This document shows, in pieces, positions 8,452 to 16,202 of a DNA stretch of 21,498 nucleotides. Position 1 is the stretch's first letter. The number at the start of each line of letters is the position of its first letter. The notes beneath the pieces were generated by a model. It was not told the DNA's origin. It worked only from the letters and a program-made list of their open reading frames with translations, and did not search any database. Position numbers and translations under genes: made by a program. This stretch comes from JARRQB01 sp965368585 (GTDB taxonomy: Bacteria > Pseudomonadota > Gammaproteobacteria > Chromatiales > Chromatiaceae), in assembly GCA_965368585.1 (NCBI GenBank), contig CBDUNM010000084.1, forward strand, positions 1 to 21,498, in the 5' to 3' direction.

Positions 8452-9942
8452 ATGACACAAGGTTCGCACAACGCCATGGGCTTCGCTTTCGATAACAGCT
8501 ACGCGCGCGAGCTTGAAGGGTTTTACGTACCCTGGCAAGCAGCGCGAGTCCCCACCCCGCGCTTGATTCGCCTCAACCGCGCGCTTGCCGACGAATTGGG
8601 CCTGAATGCCGCGACATTGACGCCCGACGACGCGGCCGCACTGTTCGCCGGAAATTGGATGCCGGATGGCGCAACACCTTTGGCCCAGGCCTACGCCGGA
8701 CATCAGTTCGGTGGGTTCGTGCCACAGCTGGGTGATGGGCGGGCATTGCTGCTTGGCGAGGTGATTGATAGACGCGGGCAACGACGTGATATTCAATTCA
8801 AAGGGTCTGGGCGCACACCCTTTTCGCGCAACGGCGACGGTAAGGCGGCGCTCGGACCGGTATTGCGCGAATACCTCATCGGTGAAGCCATGCATGCGCT
8901 CGGCATTCCGACCACCCGCGCGTTGGCCGTGGCCACAACCGGCGAGCCGGTTGTGCGCGACAGCGAGTTGCCGGGTGCGATCTTGACGCGTGTGGCAGCC
9001 AGCCACATTCGCGTCGGCACCTTTGAGTTTTTTGCTGCGCGCGGCGAACATTCGAAGGTACAGCAGCTGGCCGATTACAGTATCGCACGCCATTATCCTG
9101 CGTTGCGCCAGACCGAGAATCCTTACGCGATGTTCCTTGCAGCGGTGTGCGAGGCGCAAGCTGGGTTGATCGCGCGTTGGATGCAGGTAGGTTTTATCCA
9201 TGGCGTCATGAATACCGACAACATGACGATTTCCGGAGAGACCATCGATTACGGACCTTGCGCCTTCATGGACAACTACGATCCACAAACCGTATTCAGC
9301 TCAATCGACACGCGCGGTCGCTACGCTTACGGCAATCAACCAACGATTGCGAACTGGAACCTGGCGAGGCTGGCCGACACCTTGCTGCCGCTGATCGATC
9401 AGAACGAGAGCCGCGCCGTGGAGTTTGCGACTGACGTCGTTAACCGTTTTCCGGAGGTGTATACGAGCCGCTGGTTGGATGGCATGCGTGCCAAGCTGGG
9501 ATTAACTACAAAGGAACACGGGGACGCAGCGCTGGTCAACGATCTGTTGTCCTTAATGACAGATCATAACGCCGATTTCACTCGGGTGATGCGCAATTTG
9601 GCGGGCGCCGTGCGCGGCGACAGCTTGACGGTAAGATCCTTGTTCGAGGAGCCTGCCGCATTCGATCGCTGGCTGGAAATGTGGCAAGCACGCCTGGCAC
9701 ATGAACCACTGGATCCTGAGTCGCGCGCGCTCACCATGGACCAGTTGAACCCGCTGTATATTCCCCGTAACCATAAAGTCGAAGAAGCCTTGAGCGCGGC
9801 CGTGGATGATAGTGACTATGTGCCTTTCGAAAAGCTTTGCGAGGTGCTTGCCCGACCATTCGACGAACGCGTCGGGCTGGAGGATTACGCCCGTCCTGCG
9901 CCCGCGAGCTTCGGGCCGTACCGAACCTTTTGCGGGACCTGA
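8452..9942 (+). CDS. selO: Protein adenylyltransferase SelO (YdiU family pseudokinase-fold AMPylase)
   Basis: 496 residues from the ATG at 8452, which has an AAGAGAG purine run just upstream and gives a family-typical length. In-frame ATGs at 8356 and 8437 would add 32 or 5 poorly conserved residues. SelO transfers AMP from ATP to Ser/Thr/Tyr of target proteins and is linked to redox stress. Conserved blocks: AGHQFG (82-87), QLGDGRA (92-98), FKGSGRTPFSR (116-126, with the nucleotide-contacting Lys), HGVMNTDNM (250-258, with the active-site Asp and Asn) and DYGP (266-269, the DFG-like metal Asp). The C-terminus ends FCGT, so the cysteine that is selenocysteine in animals is present as Cys. It converges on cfa with 66 bases between them. 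Confidence 0.95.
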   Translation: MTQGSHNAMGFAFDNSYARELEGFYVPWQAARVPTPRLIRLNRALADELGLNAATLTPDDAAALFAGNWMPDGATPLAQAYAGHQFGGFVPQLGDGRALLLGEVIDRRGQRRDIQFKGSGRTPFSRNGDGKAALGPVLREYLIGEAMHALGIPTTRALAVATTGEPVVRDSELPGAILTRVAASHIRVGTFEFFAARGEHSKVQQLADYSIARHYPALRQTENPYAMFLAAVCEAQAGLIARWMQVGFIHGVMNTDNMTISGETIDYGPCAFMDNYDPQTVFSSIDTRGRYAYGNQPTIANWNLARLADTLLPLIDQNESRAVEFATDVVNRFPEVYTSRWLDGMRAKLGLTTKEHGDAALVNDLLSLMTDHNADFTRVMRNLAGAVRGDSLTVRSLFEEPAAFDRWLEMWQARLAHEPLDPESRALTMDQLNPLYIPRNHKVEEALSAAVDDSDYVPFEKLCEVLARPFDERVGLEDYARPAPASFGPYRTFCGT

Positions 9943-9965
9943 TAAAACCGCTTTTCGATCGGGTT

Positions 9966-9987
9966 GGTGCGACAGACGAACCGCACC
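9966..9987. terminator. Possible hairpin between convergent selO and cfa
   Basis: GGTGCG (9966-9971) pairs perfectly with CGCACC (9982-9987) around a ten-base loop in the 66-base gap between two convergent genes. There is no T-run, so any terminator function is a weak inference from position. Confidence 0.2.
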
Positions 9988-10008
9988 GGTCGATTTGCCG
10001 GCACGACC

Positions 10009-11301
10009 TCAGAAGTTGCCGTCGCGGTAGAGATGGGCACGCGTCCAGGGTATTTCGTTGCAGCCTTTGCGGGCGAACAGCACCTGGAACAGCTGCAACT
10101 GACCCTCTGTAAAGGCCGATTCCGATGCGGCGAGATAAAAGCGCCAGGAGCGCAGGAACCTTGGATCGAACATTTCCAGCACGTCGTCCTGCGCCGCATT
10201 GAAGCGCTCCAGCCAATGGTGCAGCGTCAGCGCGTAGTGGCGGCGGATGTTCTCTACGTCCAGGATTGAGAAACCGCTGGGGCCGAACAACGGCATCATC
10301 TCACCAAGGGACGGTGGATAGGCGCCTGGAAAGATGCGTCGTTCGATCCAGGTGTTGAGATTGCCGGCGCGATCGGTGCCGATGGTGTGAATGAGACCTC
10401 GTGCGTTGGCCGACAGGCAACGATCCATGACTTGCCCCAGTTCCCGGTAGTGTCTCGGTCCAACGTGCTCGAGCATGCCGACCGAGACGAAGGCGTCGTA
10501 CTCACCACGGATCTCTCGGTAGTCCGCCTCGATGAACTCCACGGCGTTGCCCAGTCCTTCGCGCACCGCGCGCTCCCGTGCCAGTTCCAGCTGCGCCTTG
10601 GAGATGTTGAAGGCGCGCACTTTCACGCCAAAGTGGCGGGCCATGTGCAATGCCAGCGCGCCCCAGCCGCAACCGGCTTCCACCACTCGTTCTCCGGGCT
10701 GAAGCCGCAGCTTACGGCAGATCAGATCCATCTTTGCTTTCTGAGCCGCCTCCAGCGTTGTGTCCGGTGTTGGGAAGTAGGCGCAGGTGTAAACCATCTG
10801 CTCGTCCAGCCAAAGCCGGTAGAAGTCGTTACCCACATCGTAATGGCGATGAATGTTCTCTCTGGCCTTGGCGGGGGTTCCTGAGCGCGGTTTAAACAAC
10901 GCGGACAGAAGGCGCTGTTTCGCGCCGCTTTGGTCGAGCTTGCGGCGTGCCCGCTGTACCACAGCCAGCACCTGCTGCAGGTCGTCAAGTGACCGGACGC
11001 GACCCTGCGCGTACATCTCCGGGAACTGGTAATCCGGATAGCTGACCAGTTTCCACAAGGCCCCGCGGTCTTGAACGTAGAGCTCACACTCGGGTGCCAC
11101 ACCGCGCGGGCTGACCTTGGTGCCGTCCCACAGCACGCAGCAAAGTGGAACACGGCCGAGTTGCTCGAGCGCCCAACGCAGCAGGCGGCGCTCTATCCCG
11201 AGCGCACGCCTGTTCCGGTCTGGTTGCGGGATGGACATATCCTCAAGAATATTCTGGGCCCCCCGTGAGGCGCTGGCGGAATGATGCGTCTCATTGTTCA
11301 T
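10009..11301 (-). CDS. cfa: Cyclopropane-fatty-acyl-phospholipid synthase family methyltransferase
   Basis: 430 residues. Cfa enzymes use S-adenosylmethionine to add a methylene bridge across double bonds of membrane phospholipid acyl chains. Visible blocks: HYDVGNDFY (153-161), YTCAYF (171-176), the SAM-binding motif VVEAGCGWGALALHMA (207-222), FNISKAQLELARERA, and the GMLEHVG and ERRIFPGAYPPS blocks of the family. A basic N-terminal ~140-residue region precedes the catalytic domain, as in E. coli Cfa. The start at 11299-11301 has GAGG eight bases upstream. It is divergent from a flavin reductase-like gene. Some Cfa-family members instead install methyl or methylene branches, so the exact lipid product is not certain. 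Confidence 0.92.
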   Translation of the reverse strand: MNNETHHSASASRGAQNILEDMSIPQPDRNRRALGIERRLLRWALEQLGRVPLCCVLWDGTKVSPRGVAPECELYVQDRGALWKLVSYPDYQFPEMYAQGRVRSLDDLQQVLAVVQRARRKLDQSGAKQRLLSALFKPRSGTPAKARENIHRHYDVGNDFYRLWLDEQMVYTCAYFPTPDTTLEAAQKAKMDLICRKLRLQPGERVVEAGCGWGALALHMARHFGVKVRAFNISKAQLELARERAVREGLGNAVEFIEADYREIRGEYDAFVSVGMLEHVGPRHYRELGQVMDRCLSANARGLIHTIGTDRAGNLNTWIERRIFPGAYPPSLGEMMPLFGPSGFSILDVENIRRHYALTLHHWLERFNAAQDDVLEMFDPRFLRSWRFYLAASESAFTEGQLQLFQVLFARKGCNEIPWTRAHLYRDGNF

Positions 11302-11411
11302 CGTTATTGCCTCTAACCGCGAAACGCGCCGCTAAAGGCGGCGGCAGGCCAGGTCGTGCCGGGATCAGCGGCTTTCCCGCAGTCCCTCTGTCCAGTCGAT
11401 TGACAGCCGAT

Positions 11412-11441
11412 AATTTAGCAAGTTCGTCGCGCCAATGGCAA
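11412..11441 (-). promoter_or_regulatory. Candidate sigma70 promoter for cfa
   Basis: On the minus strand TTGCCA (11436-11441) and TAAATT (11412-11417) are separated by 18 bases, about 110 bases upstream of the cfa start in the divergent intergenic region. It was found by eye only. Confidence 0.35.
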
Positions 11442-11486
11442 AATTGGGCTGTTGATTGACAACGATCCGGCACCGGGGGGCGATTC

Positions 11487-12485
11487 ATGACCAAGTTTGA
11501 CGTCATCGTTGTTGGGGGGGGGCCGGCGGGATCTAGCTGTGCCTGGCAGCTGCGCCGGCGCGGGGCGAAGACACTGATACTGGACAAGGCAAGTTTCCCG
11601 CGCCTGAAGTTGTGTGCAGGCTGGATCACACCTGCAGTGGTGGACGATCTGGAATTGGACATAGCGGCCTACCCGCACCGTTTTCTCACCTTCGATGTCA
11701 CCCATATCCATCTCTACGGTCTCACCTTCAAGCAACAGGCGCCGCAGCACTCTATCCGCCGCATCGAGTTCGACGAATGGTTGCTGCTCAGGTCCGGTGC
11801 GCCCGTGGTTCAACATGTCGTCAAGCACGTCGTGCAACGTGGTGACCGCTTCGTGATCGACGACAAATACGAATGTGATTACCTGGTCGGTGCCGGAGGT
11901 ACCGGCTGTCCCGTCTACCGCACCCTGTTTCGCGAGGCCAATCCACGCGCCAAGCTGTTGCAGGCGGTTGCCCTGGAGCACGAGTTGCCCTTTGACTGGA
12001 TTGACGGCGACTGCCATCTGTGGTTCTTCGAGAAGGGCCTGCCAGGCTATAGCTGGTACGTACCAAAACAGGATGGCTTCCTGAATCTCGGGGTAGGCGC
12101 GATTGCCGGGCGGCTCAAGCGCAAGGGCCGGCACATCGCCACCCACTGGGACGATTTCGTTGCCGGCCTGCGCCGTCGCGGCCTGATCGCGGATTCGCTG
12201 GGATTACGGCCACAGGGTTACTCGTACTATCTGCGCGACCATGTCGATACCTGTCGCATCGGTAACGCCTTTCTGGTCGGCGACGCGGCCGGGTTGGCGA
12301 CCCGCGATATGGCCGAGGGCATCGGTCCCGCCGTTCGCAGCGGCATCCTCGCGGCCAAAGCGATTGTCGACGGCACGGGTTACAACCTTGACTCGGTGCC
12401 CGCCTACAGCCTGCCGCCGGGCCTGCAGCGTCGTGCCCTGGAGTATCTTTTTCTGCGTCGCGGAGTTGCTGCGGCCTCTGCATGA
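11487..12485 (+). CDS. Geranylgeranyl reductase-family FAD-dependent oxidoreductase
   Basis: 332 residues. The N-terminal dinucleotide-binding motif VIVVGGGPAGSSCAWQL (7-23) and LILDKASFPRLKLCAGWITP (20 residues, 30-49) match the geranylgeranyl reductase/flavin monooxygenase superfamily. Further marks are YSWYVPKQDGFLNLGVG (188-204) and the second FAD motif GDAAGLATRDMAEGIGPA (265-282). Such enzymes typically reduce isoprenoid or lipid double bonds or hydroxylate aromatic substrates; the substrate here is unknown. A GGGGGG ribosome binding site lies six bases upstream of the ATG. The protein is somewhat short for the family, ending shortly after the FAD domain. A different frame continues past the stop (12463-12540) with a plausible helix, so a C-terminal frameshift is possible. 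The head-to-head arrangement with cfa suggests, without proving, a role in membrane lipid modification. Confidence 0.8.
   Translation: MTKFDVIVVGGGPAGSSCAWQLRRRGAKTLILDKASFPRLKLCAGWITPAVVDDLELDIAAYPHRFLTFDVTHIHLYGLTFKQQAPQHSIRRIEFDEWLLLRSGAPVVQHVVKHVVQRGDRFVIDDKYECDYLVGAGGTGCPVYRTLFREANPRAKLLQAVALEHELPFDWIDGDCHLWFFEKGLPGYSWYVPKQDGFLNLGVGAIAGRLKRKGRHIATHWDDFVAGLRRRGLIADSLGLRPQGYSYYLRDHVDTCRIGNAFLVGDAAGLATRDMAEGIGPAVRSGILAAKAIVDGTGYNLDSVPAYSLPPGLQRRALEYLFLRRGVAAASA
11514..11522. repeat. Nine-G homopolymer tract inside the reductase gene
   Basis: An uninterrupted run of nine G encodes the three glycines of the GGGPAG FAD-binding motif, 28 bases after the start codon. A slip of one base would abolish the protein. 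See the findings for its possible role in phase variation. Confidence 0.9.
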
Positions 12486-12731
12486 CCTGATTGGTTTCCG
12501 AATGCGTCTGGTCCAGGATTCGCGCTTGAATTCCGTAACCGAGTTGCAGGCTGCCAGTTGCTGGCCGACCAGGATGAACACGCAGCTCCAGGGCGGCTTC
12601 TGTCCACCGCAGGTCCGTGCGCACTTGCGCCGGCGCGAGACCGTCTCGCCGTCGCTTTCGCGCCGAATACCGTTGAGATCGGGTATTGCCGCCGCGGGAA
12701 AACGTAATTCGGGTAGCCGGGATGAATCGTA

Positions 12732-15700
12732 CTACGCTCTCACATCGAACCGGCGGCGGCAAACCAGCACATCGCGACCACGTTCCTTGGCGTAGAGGAG
12801 TGCCGAATAAGCGCCTGGCGCACTGATATTCTTCACATCGTAGGTTCGATACCTGAGCGACCCTGCCGGGAGATTCACGACCCTGCTGCTGCTCTTGCCG
12901 GGGAGCCCATGGCCGTCGGCGTCGACCCACCGGAAGAACACGGCGCTACCCGCCGGCGATCCCAGCGCGGCGTGTACCCAGATCCTGCTGCCGGGTTTGA
13001 ATATCGACTTCACGTTCACTGCTTCCCGGTTCTCTACTGCGCTCGCAGTCACCATGGCGTTGACCACCACGCTGGCATTCTCATAGCGCGCAATGAATGC
13101 GGCTTTCCGTTTCGCTTCGGGGCCAGCGGTGCGCACCGGTGTGTACGATGTCCATAGATCGAACCGCTCGCAGGCACTCAGGTCGGATTGCTGCAGCTGC
13201 GTCAGTATGCTCTCGAACTGATCGGCCGATGTCTTGAACTGGTCTGCGGCGTCGGCAAGCCGTGTCCGGTCGTCGGCGGCCAGTGCCTTTTGATGGGTGT
13301 TCAGGAATGCACGGTACGCCGCTTCGAGTTCGCGCAGACTGATGTTGTTGTCGTCGACCTTGCGCTCGAGCTCCGCGAGACCAAGGTCGAGGTTCAGCCC
13401 CGCCCGTTTGCGCAGGCTGTCCGCCTGGTTTTGCGCCGTCACCCGTTCGGTATCCGCCTGAGTCAGCAGAACCTGTGCCTCCCTTTCCAATCGTGCCGCT
13501 TCGGCCTTCGCCTGCTGCATTTGCAGTATTACTGTATCCGCTGCGCTTTGCTGCGCGTCGCTGCCTGCAAAGGTATCAGACGATAATTCGGGGGACGCCG
13601 CTGTCACGCTCGAATCCGCAGTCAGGTTCTTCGAAGTCTCCCGGTTTTCTTCGATGTTCGCGCCTTGGAACAGGGCAGTTGCCGATTGTTGCGCTTCCAC
13701 CGTCAAAGCGTTCGGAAACTTTCCTTCGATCTCGAACCGGCGACGGCAAACCAGCACATCGCGACCGCGTTCCTTGGCGTAGAGACGTACGAAATAAACG
13801 CCTGGCGTGCCGATGCTTTTTGCATCGTACGTTCGATACGAGAGCGACCCTGCCGGGAGGTTGACGACCCTGCTACTGCTCTTGCCGGGGACCGCATTGC
13901 CGTCGGCGTCAACCCACTGGAAGAACACTGCACTACCCACATGCGATCCCAGCGCCGCGTGCACCCAGACCTTGCTGCCGGGTTTGAATATCGCCTTCAC
14001 GTTCACCGCTTCCCGGTTCTTTATCGCGCTCGCGGTTACCATGGCGTTGACCACCACGCTGGAATTCTCGTAGCCCTCAATGAATGCCGCTTTTCGGTTC
14101 GCTTCAGGGCCAGCGGTGCGCACCGGTGTGTACGATGCCCATAGATCGTAACGCTCGCAGGCAGTCAGGTTGGATTGCTCCAACTGCGCCAGCATACCCT
14201 CGAACTGATCGGCCGATGTCTTGAATCGGTCTGCGGCGTCGGCAAGCCTTGTCCGGTCGTCGGCGTCCAACGCCTTCTGATGGGTGTCCAGGAATGCGCG
14301 GTACGCCGCTTCGAGTCCGCGCAGATTGACGCTGTTGTCGTCGACCTTGCGCTCAAGCTCCGCGAGACCAAGGTCGAGGTTCAACCCCGCCTGCTTGCGG
14401 AGGCTGTCCGCCTGGTCTTGCGCCGTCACCCGTTCGGTATCCGCCTGTGTCAGCAACAGCTCGGCTTCACGTTCGAGCTGAATTGCTTCGGCCTTCGCCG
14501 CTTGTACCTGCTGTTTCGCGACATCGGAGGTCGCTTGCTGTTGTTCTGCATCATCTGCTGGGAGCGCATTGTCGACCATGCGCGACGTTGCCGATTGCAC
14601 GTCCGAATTTTCTATCACTGCCTCCAGGGTTTGTGCCACGATCTTGGCGGCCTTGGCCTGCTTTTCAGCCGCTGCCACCCTCTTTTCCGCCGCCTTTACC
14701 TGCCCCTGCAGTTCAGTTTTGTTTGCTTGCACTGCGACCTGCTGCAACTCAAATTCTGCCTTCTGTAAATACAGGATGGCCGCAATAACGGCAACGACTA
14801 ACGCCGCTGAACTTGCAGCCGATACCAGCATGCGCCGCTTGCGGGCTGTTCGTTGCACGGTCTCCCGCCTTTGACGGCTTGCTTGGATTGGCTCGATCAG
14901 CGTGTCATGTGTCAATTCGTAGTAGTTGTCGCCTACGCGCGGTTCTTTACGTAGCAGCCGCAGTTGCACCATCTCTTGCAAGACTTCCGGGGAGACCTTG
15001 TCATCGTGCAAGATCGTGGACTCTTCGCGCAGCAGGCGCCGCCCCCGGGCGGTGACGAATCCGTACTCACAAAGTCGTTCAAGCCTTTGCCGCAAACCTT
15101 TGTCAGAGCGGAATCTCGCACAGATCTGATCGAGGCTGCGCTCGTAAAAGTCGCTAAGTACACGCTCCATTTCGCTACGACCACCGAGCGCCTGAGGAGT
15201 GATTTCCGTAAGGCCTTCGGTCAATACCTTTTGTTCCACGTGCTGACAGATCAACTGCAGCTGGAAGGGTTCGACATCAGTCCCGGTTTCGGTCCGACCG
15301 TCACCAAGCTGTCTCAGGCACAGGAAATCGAGAACGTCGCGTAAAGTTTCATCGCCCCAGGTGAAAGGGGGTGTCGAAAATTCTTCGCCCTCGAGTTGCG
15401 CGGGTTCGACTATCGCTCGTTGAGCCTGGTCGCGGGATAAGGCATTCAGGCGCAACGGTGCCCGATAGATTCCGGGTATCTGATCGCGGAGTTCTTCGAG
15501 ATTAGCGTAAAAATCCTCCCGCATGACGAGTACAACCTTGAGCTCGGGCGGGCGCTCACTGAGGAAAGCGGATTGTTCGGAGCGTTTCGGGCGTATGCCT
15601 CTGATTACGTGCGATAGCTCGCGTACGAAATCCTTGCGCTCGTCCGCGGAGTAAAGGGTAAACAGTTCCTCGAACTGGTCGAGAATCAGCACCGGCGTCA

Positions 15701-16202
15701 ACAACCGGTCGTTGCGCCATAGCTCGATGGTTTTGAAAAAATGCCAGAGACTGGTTCTGTTCCACTGCGACTCACCCGGCTGACACTCGATGCCATAACG
15801 TGCCAACGCGCTGCCGACGGCCACCCTGATCCCATCGTACAGGTTCGCCAACGGGTTACCGCCCGACCCTGCGACCCTGACCACCATCGGAAAGAATTCC
15901 TTGCTTCGCAGCGGCGCCAACAGTCCTGCGTTTATCAGGCTCGATTTCCCCAAGCCCGATCGGCCGAACATGAGCACCAGCCGCTCGGCGAGCACTAATT
16001 GCAGCAGCTCGTATTTTTCGCGATCGCGGCCGCGAAACAGTCGGTATTCGACCTCGTCGTCGCCGAAAGGCTGTACGCCCGGATAACGGTGGACTCCGGT
16101 AACGGTTCTTTTGTCGCTGGCGTTTACCGCGCTCAAGCTAACGTCTCCGTCTGCGCTGTTCTTCGCGCTTGATTTCTTTTGCCAGTAGCGCAACGCTTTC
16201 AT
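12732..16202 (-). CDS. Membrane-spanning nSTAND1-type NTPase with duplicated C-terminal module
   Basis: 1156 residues from the ATG at 16200-16202. It opens with the nSTAND1 pattern YPGVQPFGDDEVEYRLFRGRD (40-60 region), then Walker A GRSGLGKSS (90-98) and Walker B LILDQFEEL (172-180). A winged-helix-like region with YYELTHDTLIEPI (427-439) ends the NTPase. A basic stretch (RKRR, 454-457) precedes one transmembrane helix (~458-480), which by the positive-inside rule puts the remainder outside the cytoplasm. After it come Ala/Lys/Glu-rich coiled coils (~482-620) and two copies of a ~260-residue module (567-826 and 896-1155), joined by a Ser/Thr/Ala-rich linker. Each module has a helical part and a beta-rich part ending in VCRRRF. 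STAND proteins are ATP-driven switches in immunity and signalling. The ATG lacks a ribosome binding site and overlaps the upstream gene by 65 bases. A TTG at 16134-16136, with GGAG eight bases before it, would give 1134 residues starting just after the upstream stop. Confidence 0.85.
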   Translation of the reverse strand: MKALRYWQKKSSAKNSADGDVSLSAVNASDKRTVTGVHRYPGVQPFGDDEVEYRLFRGRDREKYELLQLVLAERLVLMFGRSGLGKSSLINAGLLAPLRSKEFFPMVVRVAGSGGNPLANLYDGIRVAVGSALARYGIECQPGESQWNRTSLWHFFKTIELWRNDRLLTPVLILDQFEELFTLYSADERKDFVRELSHVIRGIRPKRSEQSAFLSERPPELKVVLVMREDFYANLEELRDQIPGIYRAPLRLNALSRDQAQRAIVEPAQLEGEEFSTPPFTWGDETLRDVLDFLCLRQLGDGRTETGTDVEPFQLQLICQHVEQKVLTEGLTEITPQALGGRSEMERVLSDFYERSLDQICARFRSDKGLRQRLERLCEYGFVTARGRRLLREESTILHDDKVSPEVLQEMVQLRLLRKEPRVGDNYYELTHDTLIEPIQASRQRRETVQRTARKRRMLVSAASSAALVVAVIAAILYLQKAEFELQQVAVQANKTELQGQVKAAEKRVAAAEKQAKAAKIVAQTLEAVIENSDVQSATSRMVDNALPADDAEQQQATSDVAKQQVQAAKAEAIQLEREAELLLTQADTERVTAQDQADSLRKQAGLNLDLGLAELERKVDDNSVNLRGLEAAYRAFLDTHQKALDADDRTRLADAADRFKTSADQFEGMLAQLEQSNLTACERYDLWASYTPVRTAGPEANRKAAFIEGYENSSVVVNAMVTASAIKNREAVNVKAIFKPGSKVWVHAALGSHVGSAVFFQWVDADGNAVPGKSSSRVVNLPAGSLSYRTYDAKSIGTPGVYFVRLYAKERGRDVLVCRRRFEIEGKFPNALTVEAQQSATALFQGANIEENRETSKNLTADSSVTAASPELSSDTFAGSDAQQSAADTVILQMQQAKAEAARLEREAQVLLTQADTERVTAQNQADSLRKRAGLNLDLGLAELERKVDDNNISLRELEAAYRAFLNTHQKALAADDRTRLADAADQFKTSADQFESILTQLQQSDLSACERFDLWTSYTPVRTAGPEAKRKAAFIARYENASVVVNAMVTASAVENREAVNVKSIFKPGSRIWVHAALGSPAGSAVFFRWVDADGHGLPGKSSSRVVNLPAGSLRYRTYDVKNISAPGAYSALLYAKERGRDVLVCRRRFDVRA
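12738..13517 (-). repeat. C-terminal copy of the duplicated sensor-module sequence
   Basis: Second (C-terminal) copy of a ~780-bp direct repeat within the STAND gene, at a constant offset of 987 bases from the first copy and with no gaps in the encoded alignment. It encodes residues 896-1155, beginning near AKAEAARLEREA and ending in VCRRRFDV. Confidence 0.9.
13725..14504 (-). repeat. N-terminal copy of the duplicated sensor-module sequence
   Basis: First copy of the direct repeat, encoding residues 567-826 (AKAEAIQLEREA to VCRRRFEI). Comparing the two copies by eye I count close to 47 substitutions over ~256 residues, about 80% identity. LDLGLAELERKVDDN, SYTPVRTAGPEA and GKSSSRVVNLPAGSL are identical in both. 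Confidence 0.9.

Noticed and set aside
8350..9288. 312-codon minus-strand frame
   Set aside because: Fully antisense to conserved selO sequence; a codon-bias shadow.
11415..12146. 243-codon minus-strand frame, and the 271-codon frame at 12115-12930
   Set aside because: Both are antisense to the FAD reductase, and the second also overlaps the end of the STAND gene; no domains.
13665..14144. Plus-strand frames inside the STAND gene that resemble each other (for example 12909-13157 and 13665-14144)
   Set aside because: Their mutual similarity only reflects the direct repeat on the coding strand.
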